Of a stretch of DNA of 64,000 nt, positions 12,913 to 24,000 are shown piece after piece. The notes beneath the pieces are model-generated. The model saw only the letters and a program-made list of their open reading frames with translations. It was not told the origin of the DNA and made no database searches. Location of the stretch: the NCBI GenBank assembly GCA_950295325.1, contig OX485807.1, positions 33,946,440 through 34,010,439 of the forward strand, in the 5' to 3' direction. Origin of the DNA: Polytrichum commune (lineage: Eukaryota > Streptophyta > Polytrichopsida > Polytrichales > Polytrichaceae). Position 1 is the first letter of the stretch, and each line of letters begins with the position of its first letter. The position numbers were made by a program, and so were the translations under genes.

Positions 12913-13185
12913 CTAATGATGCTCTTTTCCATGCTTGGCTGCCTCCTCTGCATGGCGCAAGTGACGTATCTCAGTAGGCCACCCCACAGCATAGGAAAGA
13001 AAACCGACAGCTAGCATGACATCTGTGAGAGGCCTGATGCTGCCGGTCTGGATGTACTTCTCGTTGTACTTGTACAGCCATGACCATGTGTTGTTCATAA
13101 CCTTCTCCCTGGTAAAGGAGGTCTTCACATAAGTGGGCACATCCTTCACCTTCATGCTCGCAAGATTCCTCAATGGTGCCGCCAT
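12913..13185 (-). CDS. Plant mitochondrial ATP synthase small subunit (Fb15 / At4g30010-like)
   Basis: A 90-aa protein, MAAPLRNLASMKVKDVPTYV..., in one coding exon with the start at 13185. It matches the plant 'fiber protein Fb15' family, assigned to the membrane part of the mitochondrial F1Fo ATP synthase. Recognisable features are a basic N-terminal part with the family's DVPTYVK motif, the YNEKYIQTGSIRPL segment, one hydrophobic stretch (DVMLAVGFLSYAVGW), and a charged His-rich tail (RHLRHAEEAAKHGKEHH). The exon begins at 13198 after a good acceptor (CCCTCTTCAG), just 13 nt before the ATG. The transcript therefore has a long 5'UTR intron to an upstream exon near 14612-14720. The family match is from memory of the sequence pattern. 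Confidence 0.82.
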   Translation of the reverse strand: MAAPLRNLASMKVKDVPTYVKTSFTREKVMNNTWSWLYKYNEKYIQTGSIRPLTDVMLAVGFLSYAVGWPTEIRHLRHAEEAAKHGKEHH

Positions 13186-13198
13186 TGCTGCAAATCTA

Positions 13199-14611
13199 CT
13201 GAAGAGGGAAATAAAACAAGGTGCTACACACATGAGACTCTGCCCAATGGATTAATTGATGATTAGGTAGACCATTTTGTATTGTAATGTATCAAGGGTA
13301 TAGAAATGGGAAATAAAACCTCAATCTCCATGGCTCCACGTCAAGAAGCTTTGATTCATACCATCATTGATGCTAACGATCTATGTGGATAATGTAGATA
13401 CTGTAGACATTGTTGCTTCCCCTGCTGAATAGAGAAATAAAACAAGGTGCTACACACATAAGGCTCTGCCCAATGGATTCATTGAGATTGGTTAGGACTT
13501 TTTTGTATTGTACAGTATCAAGGGGAATAGAAAATTCTACAGCTCCACTTCAATTCAGCAAGAGACTTTAATTCATACTAGCATAGATGCTTCTGACCTA
13601 TGCTGACAAAACATTCATTGGCACATTCACTCCCGACAAAGTTATGGGCCAAGAATCCCATTGAGATGGAGAGCTCTGCACCAGGCAGAGCCAGCAAAAC
13701 TCACCAAAAAACAAATAAATAAATAAATAAGGATAAACTAGGAAGTGATAACCGCAGTCTGAACAAGATATAGCCGGTATGCGAGACATGAGAATTCAAG
13801 TAGAACACCATGACAAACGAAAGCACCAGGGGAACACTGTAAGTATAATTCCCAGAAGAGCAGTATGTTGTCAGCAGGGAGTCAATTCTAGAGTAGCAAG
13901 AAAACGATAGAAAGATCTAAAAGCAAAGTTTGTCACCAATCTGCAAGAACTTTCTCTGTCGAAATCTGGGCTAAATATTCTAGCAGAGAACATGCAAGCT
14001 TTGTCACCAAATGCAGTGAGCAACCAAACGGTGATACAGCTCAATTGTCAACAGATCCGCATACAGAGAGCAGCAAGAGCTTCGAGTGAAATGAATAATA
14101 AATAAATAAATAAAAGCAAAACATCTATTCTTGTGCTCTGCTGAATTCGTCGCAATCAAGGAAATTCTCTAAGCACATCATGTGTGACGAACAGACAAAA
14201 ACAACTACATTAAACAACCACAACCCTCAATCAGCACTACAAAGCGAAATAGAGTCACACTCTTAGACCTAAGCCAACATGCCTCAGAATCAAATACTCT
14301 CCACAATACCAGCCCAAACCCTAGTACAGCCAATCTACCGCAACCACGGCAACACAAACCATTGGATACGAACTGCAAGTTCCAAAAGAAGCACCTCCAA
14401 AGGAAATAATCCCTAGGTGTGTGGACGAGAATCCGAAACTTCAATTCAAACCGATGGAATGTAGGGAGAGAATCCACACGTACGAACAAGGAGACAGAAT
14501 TTCACAATGCAAGTAATATTTTCACGACTAAAGCTCGATCTCTGGAGAAATTTCGAAGCGGATGTAGAAAAGTCAAACGAGAAAGAAGAATGCAGGCATC
14601 GTGAATCTCAC
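13199..14611 (-). other. 5'UTR intron of the ATP synthase subunit gene
   Basis: Inferred 1413-nt intron. The donor G|GTGAGATT lies at 14611 and the acceptor TTCAG at 13199, both on the minus strand. It contains the 226-bp tandem duplication next to the acceptor, plus AAATAAATAAATAA tracts near 13709 and 14098. No gene lies inside. The splice pairing is inferred, with no transcript evidence. Confidence 0.6.
13200..13612. repeat. Tandem duplication (period about 226 bp) beside the 5'UTR acceptor
   Basis: The segment from 13200 (GAAATAAAACAAGGTGCTAC then ACACA) recurs from about 13430. Shared blocks include CTCTGCCCAATGGATT, TTTTGTATTGTA, TATCAAGGG and GATGCTTCTGACCTATG-like ends. Divergence is substantial. 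The duplication carries a second copy of the pyrimidine tract and AG of the 3' splice site. Confidence 0.8.
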
Positions 14612-14725
14612 CGGTTTCTTGCGCAGCAACGCGGATGAACACGAAATCGAGGGAGGATTCGGAAGCAAAGACTCTAGAAACTTGGGAAGCGTATTGTGAC
14701 ATTAGGGTTTCGGGGGTGTCCAAGA
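14612..14725 (-). promoter_or_regulatory. Probable 5'UTR exon and telo-box of the ATP synthase subunit gene
   Basis: On the minus strand a CCGAAACCCTAATG element is followed by about 90 nt and a GTGAG donor at 14611. AAACCCTA is the plant telo-box, common in leaders of translation and organelle genes. The first ATG (14702) opens a reading frame beginning MSQYASQVSRVFASESS. After splicing this frame is out of phase with the main protein and stops at a TGA a few codons past the main ATG. It would therefore be an overlapping upstream ORF if transcription starts upstream of it. Confidence 0.5.
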
Positions 14726-15519
14726 AACCCGGTCACTGGCCTGGCCCGGCCCGGCCCGGCCCGGGATTGAACATGGAAGAGTCCATTTGGCCCCTCTCCC
14801 AAGTTTGATCCCCTCTATAAATTCAATATGCATCGTCATGTTAACTTTTTTGAATAATTTCTTTTTGCAAAAAAGTTTGCAAAATATAGAACGACCTTGC
14901 CTTGAATCAAGGAAAGAAAAAACACATGTTTTCTCCCCAACACCCTTTCCTAAACCATCTTTGTTTTCATTAATGTTGTCATGGAAGTCTCTTAGAAACA
15001 TGTGTGTGATGGGGAGTTTCGTCCTACTTTTGACAATTTATAATGTTGTCAAGTGGTGTCAGAACCCTCATTTTGGGTGAAGTGAAGTGTAGGTGTTTGA
15101 CTTTAGTCAAAAAATAACTATACGCAAACTAACTTCATGGCAAACTTTTGAAGGCATCTGAAATTGTACACTTGAAAGTTTAAGAAGGACTTTAATTTAT
15201 ACAATCGACTCTTGTCCAAAGTCAAGAACCTCCTCTTCAATTCACCATAATTGGGGGTTCCAACACCACTTGAACACTCCATAAGCATTATAAATTGCCA
15301 AAAGATGGGGCAAAACTCCCTACCATAACATGAGCTTCCAACGACTTTAAAAACAAGTATGTTGTAAATGGATGCCTTCTTAATCTTTAATTGTCTTACA
15401 CGCGATCTTCTGATAGTGCCTCCCAACTTTGATTTTGTGATTATTTAGCCATAAGATAAGTGGATGTAAAATAATACTTATGGCTTTTAACTTTTCACCC
15501 ATCTCACCTAGGATGTTAA

Positions 15520-15740
15520 AAACATAATTGGTATGAATTGATTGGCAAAACCAAATTGAGGCCGTAACCACTTTCCTCATAAACTTTGGAGCTTATATCA
15601 ATATCTTATTTAATTAAAGTGGACATCCTTGGTTTTGTTTATTGATCATATAGGTCCCCCCCCCCCCCCCCCCGTTTTGTTGACTAGATAGATAGATTGA
15701 TGGATTGAATATGAGTTGATAGTCTTAAGGCCTATGGCCT
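15520..15740 (-). mobile_element. Poly-G/C-core repeat family, copy 1
   Basis: The GTAACCACTTTCCTCAT block, then TTGATCATATAGGT, then 18 C (15656-15673) and a GTTTTGTTGACTAG block align with copies at 46197-46620 (opposite strand) and 51950-52290 (same strand). Only part of the element is kept here. No coding potential. Confidence 0.65.
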
Positions 15741-16737
15741 TAAGAAAAAAACATAATCATCATGTTATGTCAAAAAGGTTTGTGGAACACTAGTTTATTA
15801 CACACCTTAGAAGGTGCTCAGTGCTAAGTCTAATATTCCTTCAAGGTTTGATCCATAAAACAACCTTTTTATTTGGTATTAACAAAAGTCTTGCCTTTTG
15901 GACCCACCGACACCTCATGATTGCCACTGTTCTCGATGTGTCCACAAGAACCCAAAGAAACTCTCTTGTAATGAACATTAATCATAGTCATGACTTCACA
16001 ACGTTCACCTACTACAAGTAGGCATTAAGCCAAAGTTATGCCCCCTCCCTCCCCCCCTTTGGCCACACGGTCATGGGCAAGGACTGGTGAACAAGCATCA
16101 CATGTCAATAATAAACAAGACGTTGGCATTCCCTTTACTTACCTGTGAGTCATGACTCCCAAGAATGAATTCAAACGTGATAAAAATTCATAAATGGCAT
16201 TGGTAACCTAACATGTCTTAATTCCAATATAGGGTGACATTGGATCACATGTTCTAGATGGAATTGACATATGAACATGGCTTGCATCATGGGCAACTAG
16301 AGGAAACTGTGAAAGATGAGATTGTGTCGGCATGAAGAAACAATAATTGAGGTTGATTGTCACCTTCAATCACCTCGACTATTATAGCACTTGTGTCAAG
16401 GTCACCTTTTAAAAAAGTTATTTGAGATTTCATAGGGAAGTTTTTGAAGTGTAGATGTTTGTCCTTTTGAAACTTTGCCTCCTTGAAACTCACCAAATTA
16501 AAAATCCGAATGATTTTCAATTACATGCATATGGTTATTTTGCTTATATTTGTAATTTAACATTTCATGGTGACTTATGAGTGTATTTTACAATTACATT
16601 TTGGTAGCCACAATGGTCATGATAGGATTCTAGTGAGCTCCCACGAGGCAAAATTTGTAAAGGGCAAACATATGCGCTCTAAGAACTTCTGTATGAAACA
16701 TGAAACAAAAACTACCATATGACAGTGGCAATGACCC

Positions 16738-16895
16738 AAAAGTACTAGATGATAGTGGAGAGGTACCCAACACCAAACGGAGTGGTTGGCGGTTCAATCC
16801 CCAGGTGTGAAATCTTCTCTCTACTTAACATAAAAACTAGACAAGTGGCCATGCACCTCTTGTGTTCCAAAAAACAAAAAATTAAAAAAAATCAT
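16738..16895 (+). mobile_element. Candidate tRNA-derived SINE, copy 1
   Basis: Contains GATAGTGGAGAGGTACCC, resembling a Pol III A box, and 30-40 nt later GGTTCAATCCC (16791-16801), a near-consensus B box. It ends in an A-rich tail (about 16866-16890). A matching copy lies inverted at 36018-36130. This is a head-type match only; the source tRNA was not identified. Confidence 0.55.
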
Positions 16896-17169
16896 GGAAC
16901 AAAATTTTAGATGTGTTGTTTATTAAATCATCACAAGTGCTACAATAGTTGATGGTTGTTACAAATGCTACAATTGTTGAAGGCAAGGTTGATGGCCAAT
17001 ATGATTGTAAACTTTTCAAAATGAGTTGTGGTGGGTGCTATGAGATTAAAAATTATATATATATTTGGAGTTGAAATTTCCATAAGTACATTGATCTCTC
17101 CTTGTCTATAGCTTCCCGATGCCTTATCTTGAGAGTGGGGGCTTTCCCTTAGGTTCTAAATGACTCGAT

Positions 17170-17460
17170 CTACACTTTTTGGTCTAATTAACGTGGGCCA
17201 CACTAATTCCCAATTATTCACACCAATTCCCAAATATCCACACTATGTTTTATTATACTTTGAAGTGGCTTGCTGTAATTTCCGATGTGAAAAATTAGTG
17301 TGAGCTTTCTTGTCTACATTTTTGGATCGAAATGCAAGGCAAGACAAGTACTATAGATTGCTTATGTTAACCAAAACAAGTACTATAAATTAATGTGGGC
17401 CACACTAAGTTCCAACCCACTTGAATTTCCCACCCACACTAATTAGACAAAACAATGTAG
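17170..17460. mobile_element. MITE family C, copy 1
   Basis: The left end CTACACTTTTTGGTCTAATT is the inverted counterpart of the right end AATTAGACAAAACAATGTAG. A second copy with the same termini is at 57566-57786. It is short and non-coding, and its termini are CTACA...TGTAG. Confidence 0.7.
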
Positions 17461-17960
17461 TGGCTTACAATAAACATAGTTATCTAACATGAACTTAATT
17501 TCATTTACATTAGTTATCAACCCCTCATGTCCTATGTGACCATAATTTGGTTGTGAGCAGTTTGCTCTCACCCCTTTGACACTAGTTAGAATGGTATCGT
17601 GATTGTTCAACTACTTCTCTTGTTCATGTTCAAGTCTACTATGTTCTACCATGTGGATAATTTTGATTCAACATAGTTTTTTCATTATTATTAAATCAAA
17701 TATGGACTATGCTCTCAACAAGTTTACAATGGAACTGGTCCATGAACCAAAACTTGACATTTTGTCACCTCCACGATTTAGGAGCAACATATCTAAACAT
17801 GTTCTTTGTTGATCCATATGTGAAACTGATTCCCATTTGATATGAAAAGTTGCATGACACTCAAACACAACATATCCAACACATCTACTATTGGAATTTT
17901 TAGTTGGACATGTGTTGGTGGGTGTAAATCCATGTGGAAGGTGTGCAGTTGCCAGGGCAA

Positions 17961-18349
17961 GGGGGGGGGGGGGTGCACTCCATTGTCAAGTTGAACACCA
18001 CGTGTGAACAATTTTTTTTCTTTCTAAGTTGCATCACCAAAATGGGTCACATTTTTTTTTCATGAGTAGATATTCATGGCATCTATTACACAGTAAAAAA
18101 TAGTAACCAAATTTGATGATTTTTTTGTGAATAAAACATATTGTTTCTAACTAGAATGATGTAGGATTGAACAAAAACAACTACTACAATAATGAAGATG
18201 ACTAAAAATTTCAAAAAACATACAAAAGATATTATCAATAGTTATGTATATGTAGAAAAAATATCATAAATCTTAAAAATTATCTATGGCATATAACATA
18301 GGGGTAGCAAACTTTGTTCGCACGTGTGAGGGTATGGAGTGCACCCCCC
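17961..18349. mobile_element. MITE family A, copy 2
   Basis: Begins with a 13-G run and GTGCACTCCATTGTCAAG, and ends with the inverted counterpart TATGGAGTGCACCCCCC. The interior matches copy 1 at 5033-5427 (for example ACCAAAATGGGTCA and ACAAAAGATATTATCAATAG). The G run at the left and C run at the right suggest that a G-rich tip belongs to the inverted repeat. Confidence 0.82.
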
Positions 18350-18905
18350 GGGCATAGTTGTGGCAACACTGCTCAAATTGCAAAGCTTCCCAAAATATCA
18401 CAAAATAATGATTTTAATATTTGTGAGCTGATTTGAGTAGGTATATTGCCCCTCTTTTGATTGAGGGTAACATTTTTGTCATTTGGAGATGACTTGAGTG
18501 GAGGTTTGATAAATATAAACCAACCCTAATTTAATTTCTAAATTGTTGCCCCTCAAGGCCACTATTGACATTCTTATTATAATCCCCTACATGATAGAAC
18601 TTCAAGGTTCAAAATTTGGACTACGAGTAGTTACCTCTAACTTGCAAACATCTATACAGCTGGATTTGTCAAGAATACTTTAAATCTTCAGCTACGGTCG
18701 CTGAAATTGAGGTCACATTTTCTAGGCATTTTAAAGGGAAACTAGATGTGGGGAGTTAGGGGTTAAGTTTTCACTTTTCATCCGAATGTATCCATTGAGG
18801 GATAAAACTTACGGGAAAGAAATCAACGCAAACCGAGAATTTTGTTCTAAGCCAAAGCCTATAAAATAATTGATAAGAAAAGAAAAAAAAGAGAAAAAAA
18901 AAGAA

Positions 18906-19094
18906 CTACACCATTTATGGTATTTAGTTTCACTCACTATTTAGAATTACACCAGGATATAAATTTTCACTATAGCTTTCATGATAATGATGTATGAACA
19001 ATATACAACATAAATGACTTTACTTGGTAAAAAAAGTTACAGCACTGCGTAACTCCGAATAGTAAATGACACTAATTACCATAAATAAACGGAG
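18906..19094. mobile_element. MITE family B, copy 1
   Basis: The left end CTACACCATTTATGGTATTT pairs with a right end ATTACCATAAATAAACGG. The inner arms (TTTAGAATTACACCA and GCGTAACTCCGAATAG) are also complementary. The better-preserved copy is at 60310-60540. Confidence 0.7.
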
Positions 19095-19842
19095 GAGGGC
19101 TTTAGTATTTACCCCTCAGAGATACCAGTGGTAAATAAACTGATACAAAAGTCTGTTTGTGGGCCCCATTGACACCTCATGATTGCCAGCCCTCGCGATG
19201 CGTACTAAGTCGCCCAAAGAGGCTTTCTCTACAAACTCCTCCAGCACACATCTACGTATTTTCTAATTTCTAGGCTCTCTCATGTCCAAACTCCAGCGCA
19301 TATCTACACCATGCGTAGATATCAGCTTCCCGTGCTGTGCACCTTGTTTCCGAAGGCAGCGCCTTCGCAATTTCCTTTGCAGCTTAGTCGCCTCGCAGGC
19401 TCCCTCTCCCTCCTCCTCCTTCCTTCCTTCTTCTTCATCGAGCATTTCGTTAGAGCAAACATACGGAGTAACTTAGCGACGATTCGTGACAATAGTTAGC
19501 TGTGGCGCATGTTGCGACATCAATTTCACCAGATTCTGAGACTTGAAGGCTTAGGAAGCAATGCCGCAGTGAGGATTTTTGAAGAGCAGGAGGCGTTCGA
19601 GGTTTCTGAGCGCTTTTGAGCGGTTGAATCGTGAAATTTGAGCCGGATTGGCTAAGATCGATTTCTGATTGATGTTTGAGCTTGACAAGTAAGCTTCGCC
19701 TCACGGCATTGGGATGCAGGTGCCTCTGTTACGAGAAATTGCTTGCAATCGTAGGAAGTGCGGCTTCTCGATTGTTTGAGCTTCTTTGCAGATGTTTCTT
19801 TCCTACATCGGTGATCGGATAAACCAAGAATCGTCTGTGCGG

Positions 19843-19852
19843 CCTATATAGG
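19843..19852 (+). promoter_or_regulatory. CCTATATAGG box, upstream copy
   Basis: The palindrome CCTATATAGG fits both a TATA box and the CArG consensus CC(A/T)6GG bound by MADS proteins. It lies 450 bp upstream of its duplicate. Which role applies cannot be told from sequence. Confidence 0.45.
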
Positions 19853-20292
19853 TGTGTCTGCCACCAGTGATTTAGTGTTGATTTTGTATAGATAAAAATT
19901 AGTTGTCGCAGCAAGCATTTGGAGTAACGTAGTGACGATCTTGTGACAATAACTAGCTGTGGCGCATCTTGCGACATCTTTGTAAGCTGATTCTGAGACT
20001 TTGAAGACTTAGGGAGCAATCCGGCAGTGAGGTTCTGAAAAGCAGGATGCGTTCGAGGTTTCTGAGCGCGTCTGAGTGGTTGAATCCTGCAATTTGAGAC
20101 CGAGTGGCGAAGACTGACTTGGTCGTTGAGCTTGACAAAGGAGCTTTGTCTTACTGCATTGGGATGCAGTTTCCTCAGTTACGAGAAATTGCATGCATTG
20201 GTAGGAAGTGCGGTGTCTCGATTGTCGGAGTTTCTTTGAAGATATTTCTTTCGGCATCGGTGATCGGAGCAAAGAAAGAATCACCTGTGCGT

Positions 20293-20302
20293 CCTATATA
20301 GG
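20293..20302 (+). promoter_or_regulatory. CCTATATAGG box, likely villin TATA element
   Basis: Second copy of the palindrome. A start about 30 nt downstream would give a leader exon to 20391 (GAATAG|GTAAAAC donor). An intron would follow to the CTGTCTGCAG acceptor at 20992, then a second leader exon and the villin ATG at 21052. A CTAAC branch-point-like motif lies near 20960. Confidence 0.5.
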
Positions 20303-21051
20303 CGTGTCTTCCACTGATAATTTATTGTTGATATTCCGTTAAGCTTGGATTCTACGAATTTCTTCCCTCCCTCCTGTCTCGGGTTGAATAGGTAAAACTT
20401 AATTCCCCCTCGGATGAATTGCAATATTGATAGCTCCGAGAACATGAGGCTCCGGCGAGCTTTTTAATCATGCTCACTGCCTTTGCGATCTTTCTTTGAT
20501 ATTCAATTTCGAAGCGTGGAAAGAACGGAAGGACGAAAGACTCTGAAATAATTCTACATGGAGTCGAGCGCATAGGCAAATCGCACGAAAGCAATTTGAA
20601 TCGAATCTTTTTCTTCACAAAATCCAGATGACGATTGCTCTGGATTGTAACGTGCAATGGATTGCACGACATTGGAAAAATAAACAAGAAACCTAAGTAA
20701 TGTCAGTTGCAATCAGTATCATTAGGATATTACTTTAAGTCCATAGTCAATCCATCAGCACTTCAGAAATTGCTGCAAATATGTTCATCAGTCAAGAGGC
20801 TCAATTGTGTTTCAAAATCGTTACTTTGAAGCCAAATTAAGCCAGCACATTATGCTAACGGATATTCATATAAGGGGCTCCTGTCAGGATACTGCAGTAC
20901 TTTGAGGCGGTCAGGTACTTTAAAAATGGCTCGGTTGCATTTGTCACATTTTGAGGAATACTAACATGTTGCACTTTTACTTCTGTCTGCAGTCAGGGGT
21001 CTTGTAAAGGTCGTCTCATTGTGATCAGGTAGAAGCTTATCACACCCGGCT

Positions 21052-24000
21052 ATGGCTGTTTCAATGAAGAATGTGGATCCTGCTTTTCACGGAGTTGGTC
21101 ACAAAGCGTATCCTCAATTTCGATGTTTGTGATGGAAACAAATGTCTGTTTTAAATTGCTAGACTCCAAGTCTCACTTGGAAGGGTGGAGGACTTTAAAC
21201 GGCTAAAAATTTGCGTGGTATACACTAGTAGCTGGCAAGGGTACAAAATTTTATCTAGGGAAATGGGTGTAAGTGGCAGGCATTGTATGCATTGGCAGCA
21301 ACGCAGTAAATTTGTTTGCTTATGGAACCTTGACTTGATCAAAGTGGGATAGAAATTTGGCGCATTGAAAATTTTCAACCAGTGCCCCTGCCGAAGTCTT
21401 CCTATGGGAAATTTTATTCTGGAGATTCGTACATCATCTTAAGGGTAATTTCTAATTTGTCTTCTCACATCAACCCTGGCAGCTTGTGCTGAAAAAATAA
21501 TGTATTCATCTCATGCAAGCAAATCGTTTCTTAGATGAAGGTTTTCTGGATGCAGACTGTTATGCTGAAGAGTGGAGCTTATCACTTTGACATTCACTTC
21601 TGGCTAGGAAAGGACACGACCCAGGTATGCTTTTGGCAACGCATCATTTCATTGTCTTTTAATTGGATCTACTCTTCTCATAGTATCCCTAGCTGCAGGG
21701 ATGCCCTTACACACACATGGAAGCTTTTCAGACGGCTGTGAGTGAATCCAATAGCCACGACATCTTACTAAACTAGGTCTTTCAAATTTGAGGTTTAGGG
21801 GCAAATGTGCCACATGCACAGCTGAGGTGCTTTTTTCACCAGAATTTGTAGCTTCTAAATGCTGTTATGCTGATTGTGTCAGCCTTCTCATTCCTCACAT
21901 CCATGACTCTTATTTTCAGAATAAAAGCACTTTCATGAAGTTTGTCTAATGTTGTTTGGCAGGATGAGGCTGGTGCGGCTGCTATCAAATCCGTTGAGCT
22001 AGATGCTGCTCTTGGTGGACGGGCTGTACAGTATAGAGAAACCCAGGGAAATGAGACACAGAAATTTTTATCTTTATTCAAACCATGTATCATCCCCTTG
22101 AAAGGTGGTGTTGCTTCAGGTTTCCACCAAGTGGAGGTTGAAAAGTACGAACCCCGACTATTCACTTGCAAAGGAACACGAGTAGTACTAGTGAATCAGG
22201 CACGCAATTCTTAACCCCCTTTCACAGTACAACTCTATTTTGAGAGAGTGCATTACACCAAGTGTGTAATTTGAAAATAATATTGAACATCCTTGTGTGT
22301 TAATGACTGTTAAAGAAGAAGTGCCTTGTTTGAATTGGGAAGTGCACCAAGTGTTGTGAAAGAGGTAGATCGGTAAAGAATGTCAGAAGTAGTTTGACAG
22401 TAAGTCACACACTCCATGTAACAGAAATTCAGCGTTTTCTTATGCTGATTGAGCATCAGAATCCCCTTCCTTGTATGTATTTCTGTCCAGGAGTAAGAAT
22501 TTGTATGTTCAAACAAAGCAAGAACACAATATGGTTGTTCTGTAAGATTTCAAAAGTACATTTGACTCGGTTCATTATTAATGGCAAATGACTCAAGCTG
22601 GGAGGGTTATATTGTATGTAGGTTCCTTTTACACGTGGATCACTCAACCATGATGACGTCTTTGTGTTGGACACGGAGGCTGTGATCTACCAATTCAATG
22701 GCAAAAACTCTAGCATTCAAGAACGGGGAAAAGCTTTAGAAGTTGTGCAATACATAAAGGACACAAACCACGAGGGATATTGTGAAGTGGTTATTGTAGG
22801 TGAGATTATACTACTGTCTCACACTATTTTGGTTGACTTGTGGAAAGCAATAAAAATCTCTCGTCCGCAAGAGCACCAAGTAAAGGCCTTTCTGAATAAC
22901 AATGGCTATAACCCAACAATATTTGTTCTTTACGTGCAGATGATGGAAAGTTGGGGTCTGAAGCGGACACAGGAGAATTCTGGAGCCTTTTTGGAGGCTT
23001 TGCTCCTCTAGCAAAGAAGGCACCTACAAACGATAAACAAAAGGAGGAACATGTGGCTAGGAAGCTGTTGTGGTAAAAGTCAATACTAGAACTACCTGCT
23101 TCTTTGGGACATGGATAATTTATCTGCTAAGTGATCAAACCGCTCTCTGAACTTGAATTTAAGAGCGACTAATATGGGACTGACCAGATGTATGCATTAT
23201 GTGTTGGTTGAAAGTCTGCTCAGCTCTCAAGCGTGAGCTACAGTTCATGTTCTTTGTTAGAAAGTCTATTAGAAAGAAAACGGTCATCTTTGACTAGCAG
23301 ACTTTGAACTTGGAACTTGGAATTTGGGGATGGAAAGTGTTGTGGATGGGTCAGCTGAGGTTGTCAACAATGATGCTGAATTGAGACGGGAAATGCTGGA
23401 TAGCAACAAGTGTTTTCTGATTGATACTGGTCATGAGCTTTTTGTTTGGACTGGTCGGAACACATCAATTGAGAAGCGAATAGCTGGCGTGTTAGCTGCT
23501 GAGGCAAGCATTTGAATTTGAATGGCAGTAAATACGAGACAAGAAACTAGTCAATTGTATACATGAATGAACCATCTCGTAAAGCAATGATTGACATTTT
23601 TTTCTTGCCGCTAAATATCAATCTCAGATTAAATTAAAGGTTTGATCCAACAAGATTTTGATGTTGATTTATCACCTCAACTTATGTCATACACAATTAC
23701 AGGAATATGTGGTAAAATGGCAAGCATCGTCGGGTACTCTTGTCACTAAGGTGATAGAGGGATTTGAAACAGTGGCATTTCGATCCAATTTTCTGGGGTG
23801 GTCTCTGAGCGCTGACCCTGCTGTCTCTGAAGATGGGAAGTGCAAAGTTGCTGGTAGGCATTCTACACCTATAAATTTGAGGTGAAACATCTTGGTAGTA
23901 TCTGTTAAGAATCACTTTCAGCATATCTAGTAGGGCATACATGAGAGTTTTTGACAAGACTATTCTTTTGGTACATGTGGATTGGAGCAGCTCTCTTGAA

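Larger units (their letters stand above)
14726..19260. other. Gene-poor intergenic DNA rich in small repeats
   Basis: 4.5 kb without a recognisable gene. It holds a poly-C repeat copy (15520-15740), a SINE-like element (16738-16895), and MITE copies of family C (17170-17460), A (17961-18349) and B (18906-19094). A segment near 15905-15945 (GACACCTCATGATTGCCA) recurs at 19165-19200. Confidence 0.55.
19455..20335. repeat. Tandem duplication (period about 450 bp) of the villin promoter region
   Basis: Copy 1 spans about 19455-19885 and copy 2 about 19911-20335. Shared blocks include GGAGTAAC, TAGCTGTGGCGCAT, GCGTTCGAGGTTTCTGAGCG, GCATTGGGATGCAG, TTACGAGAAATTGC, GGTGATCGG and CCTATATAGG. The copies are roughly 80-85% similar by eye. 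The unit ends just downstream of the CCTATATAGG box, so a whole core promoter appears to have been duplicated. Confidence 0.88.
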
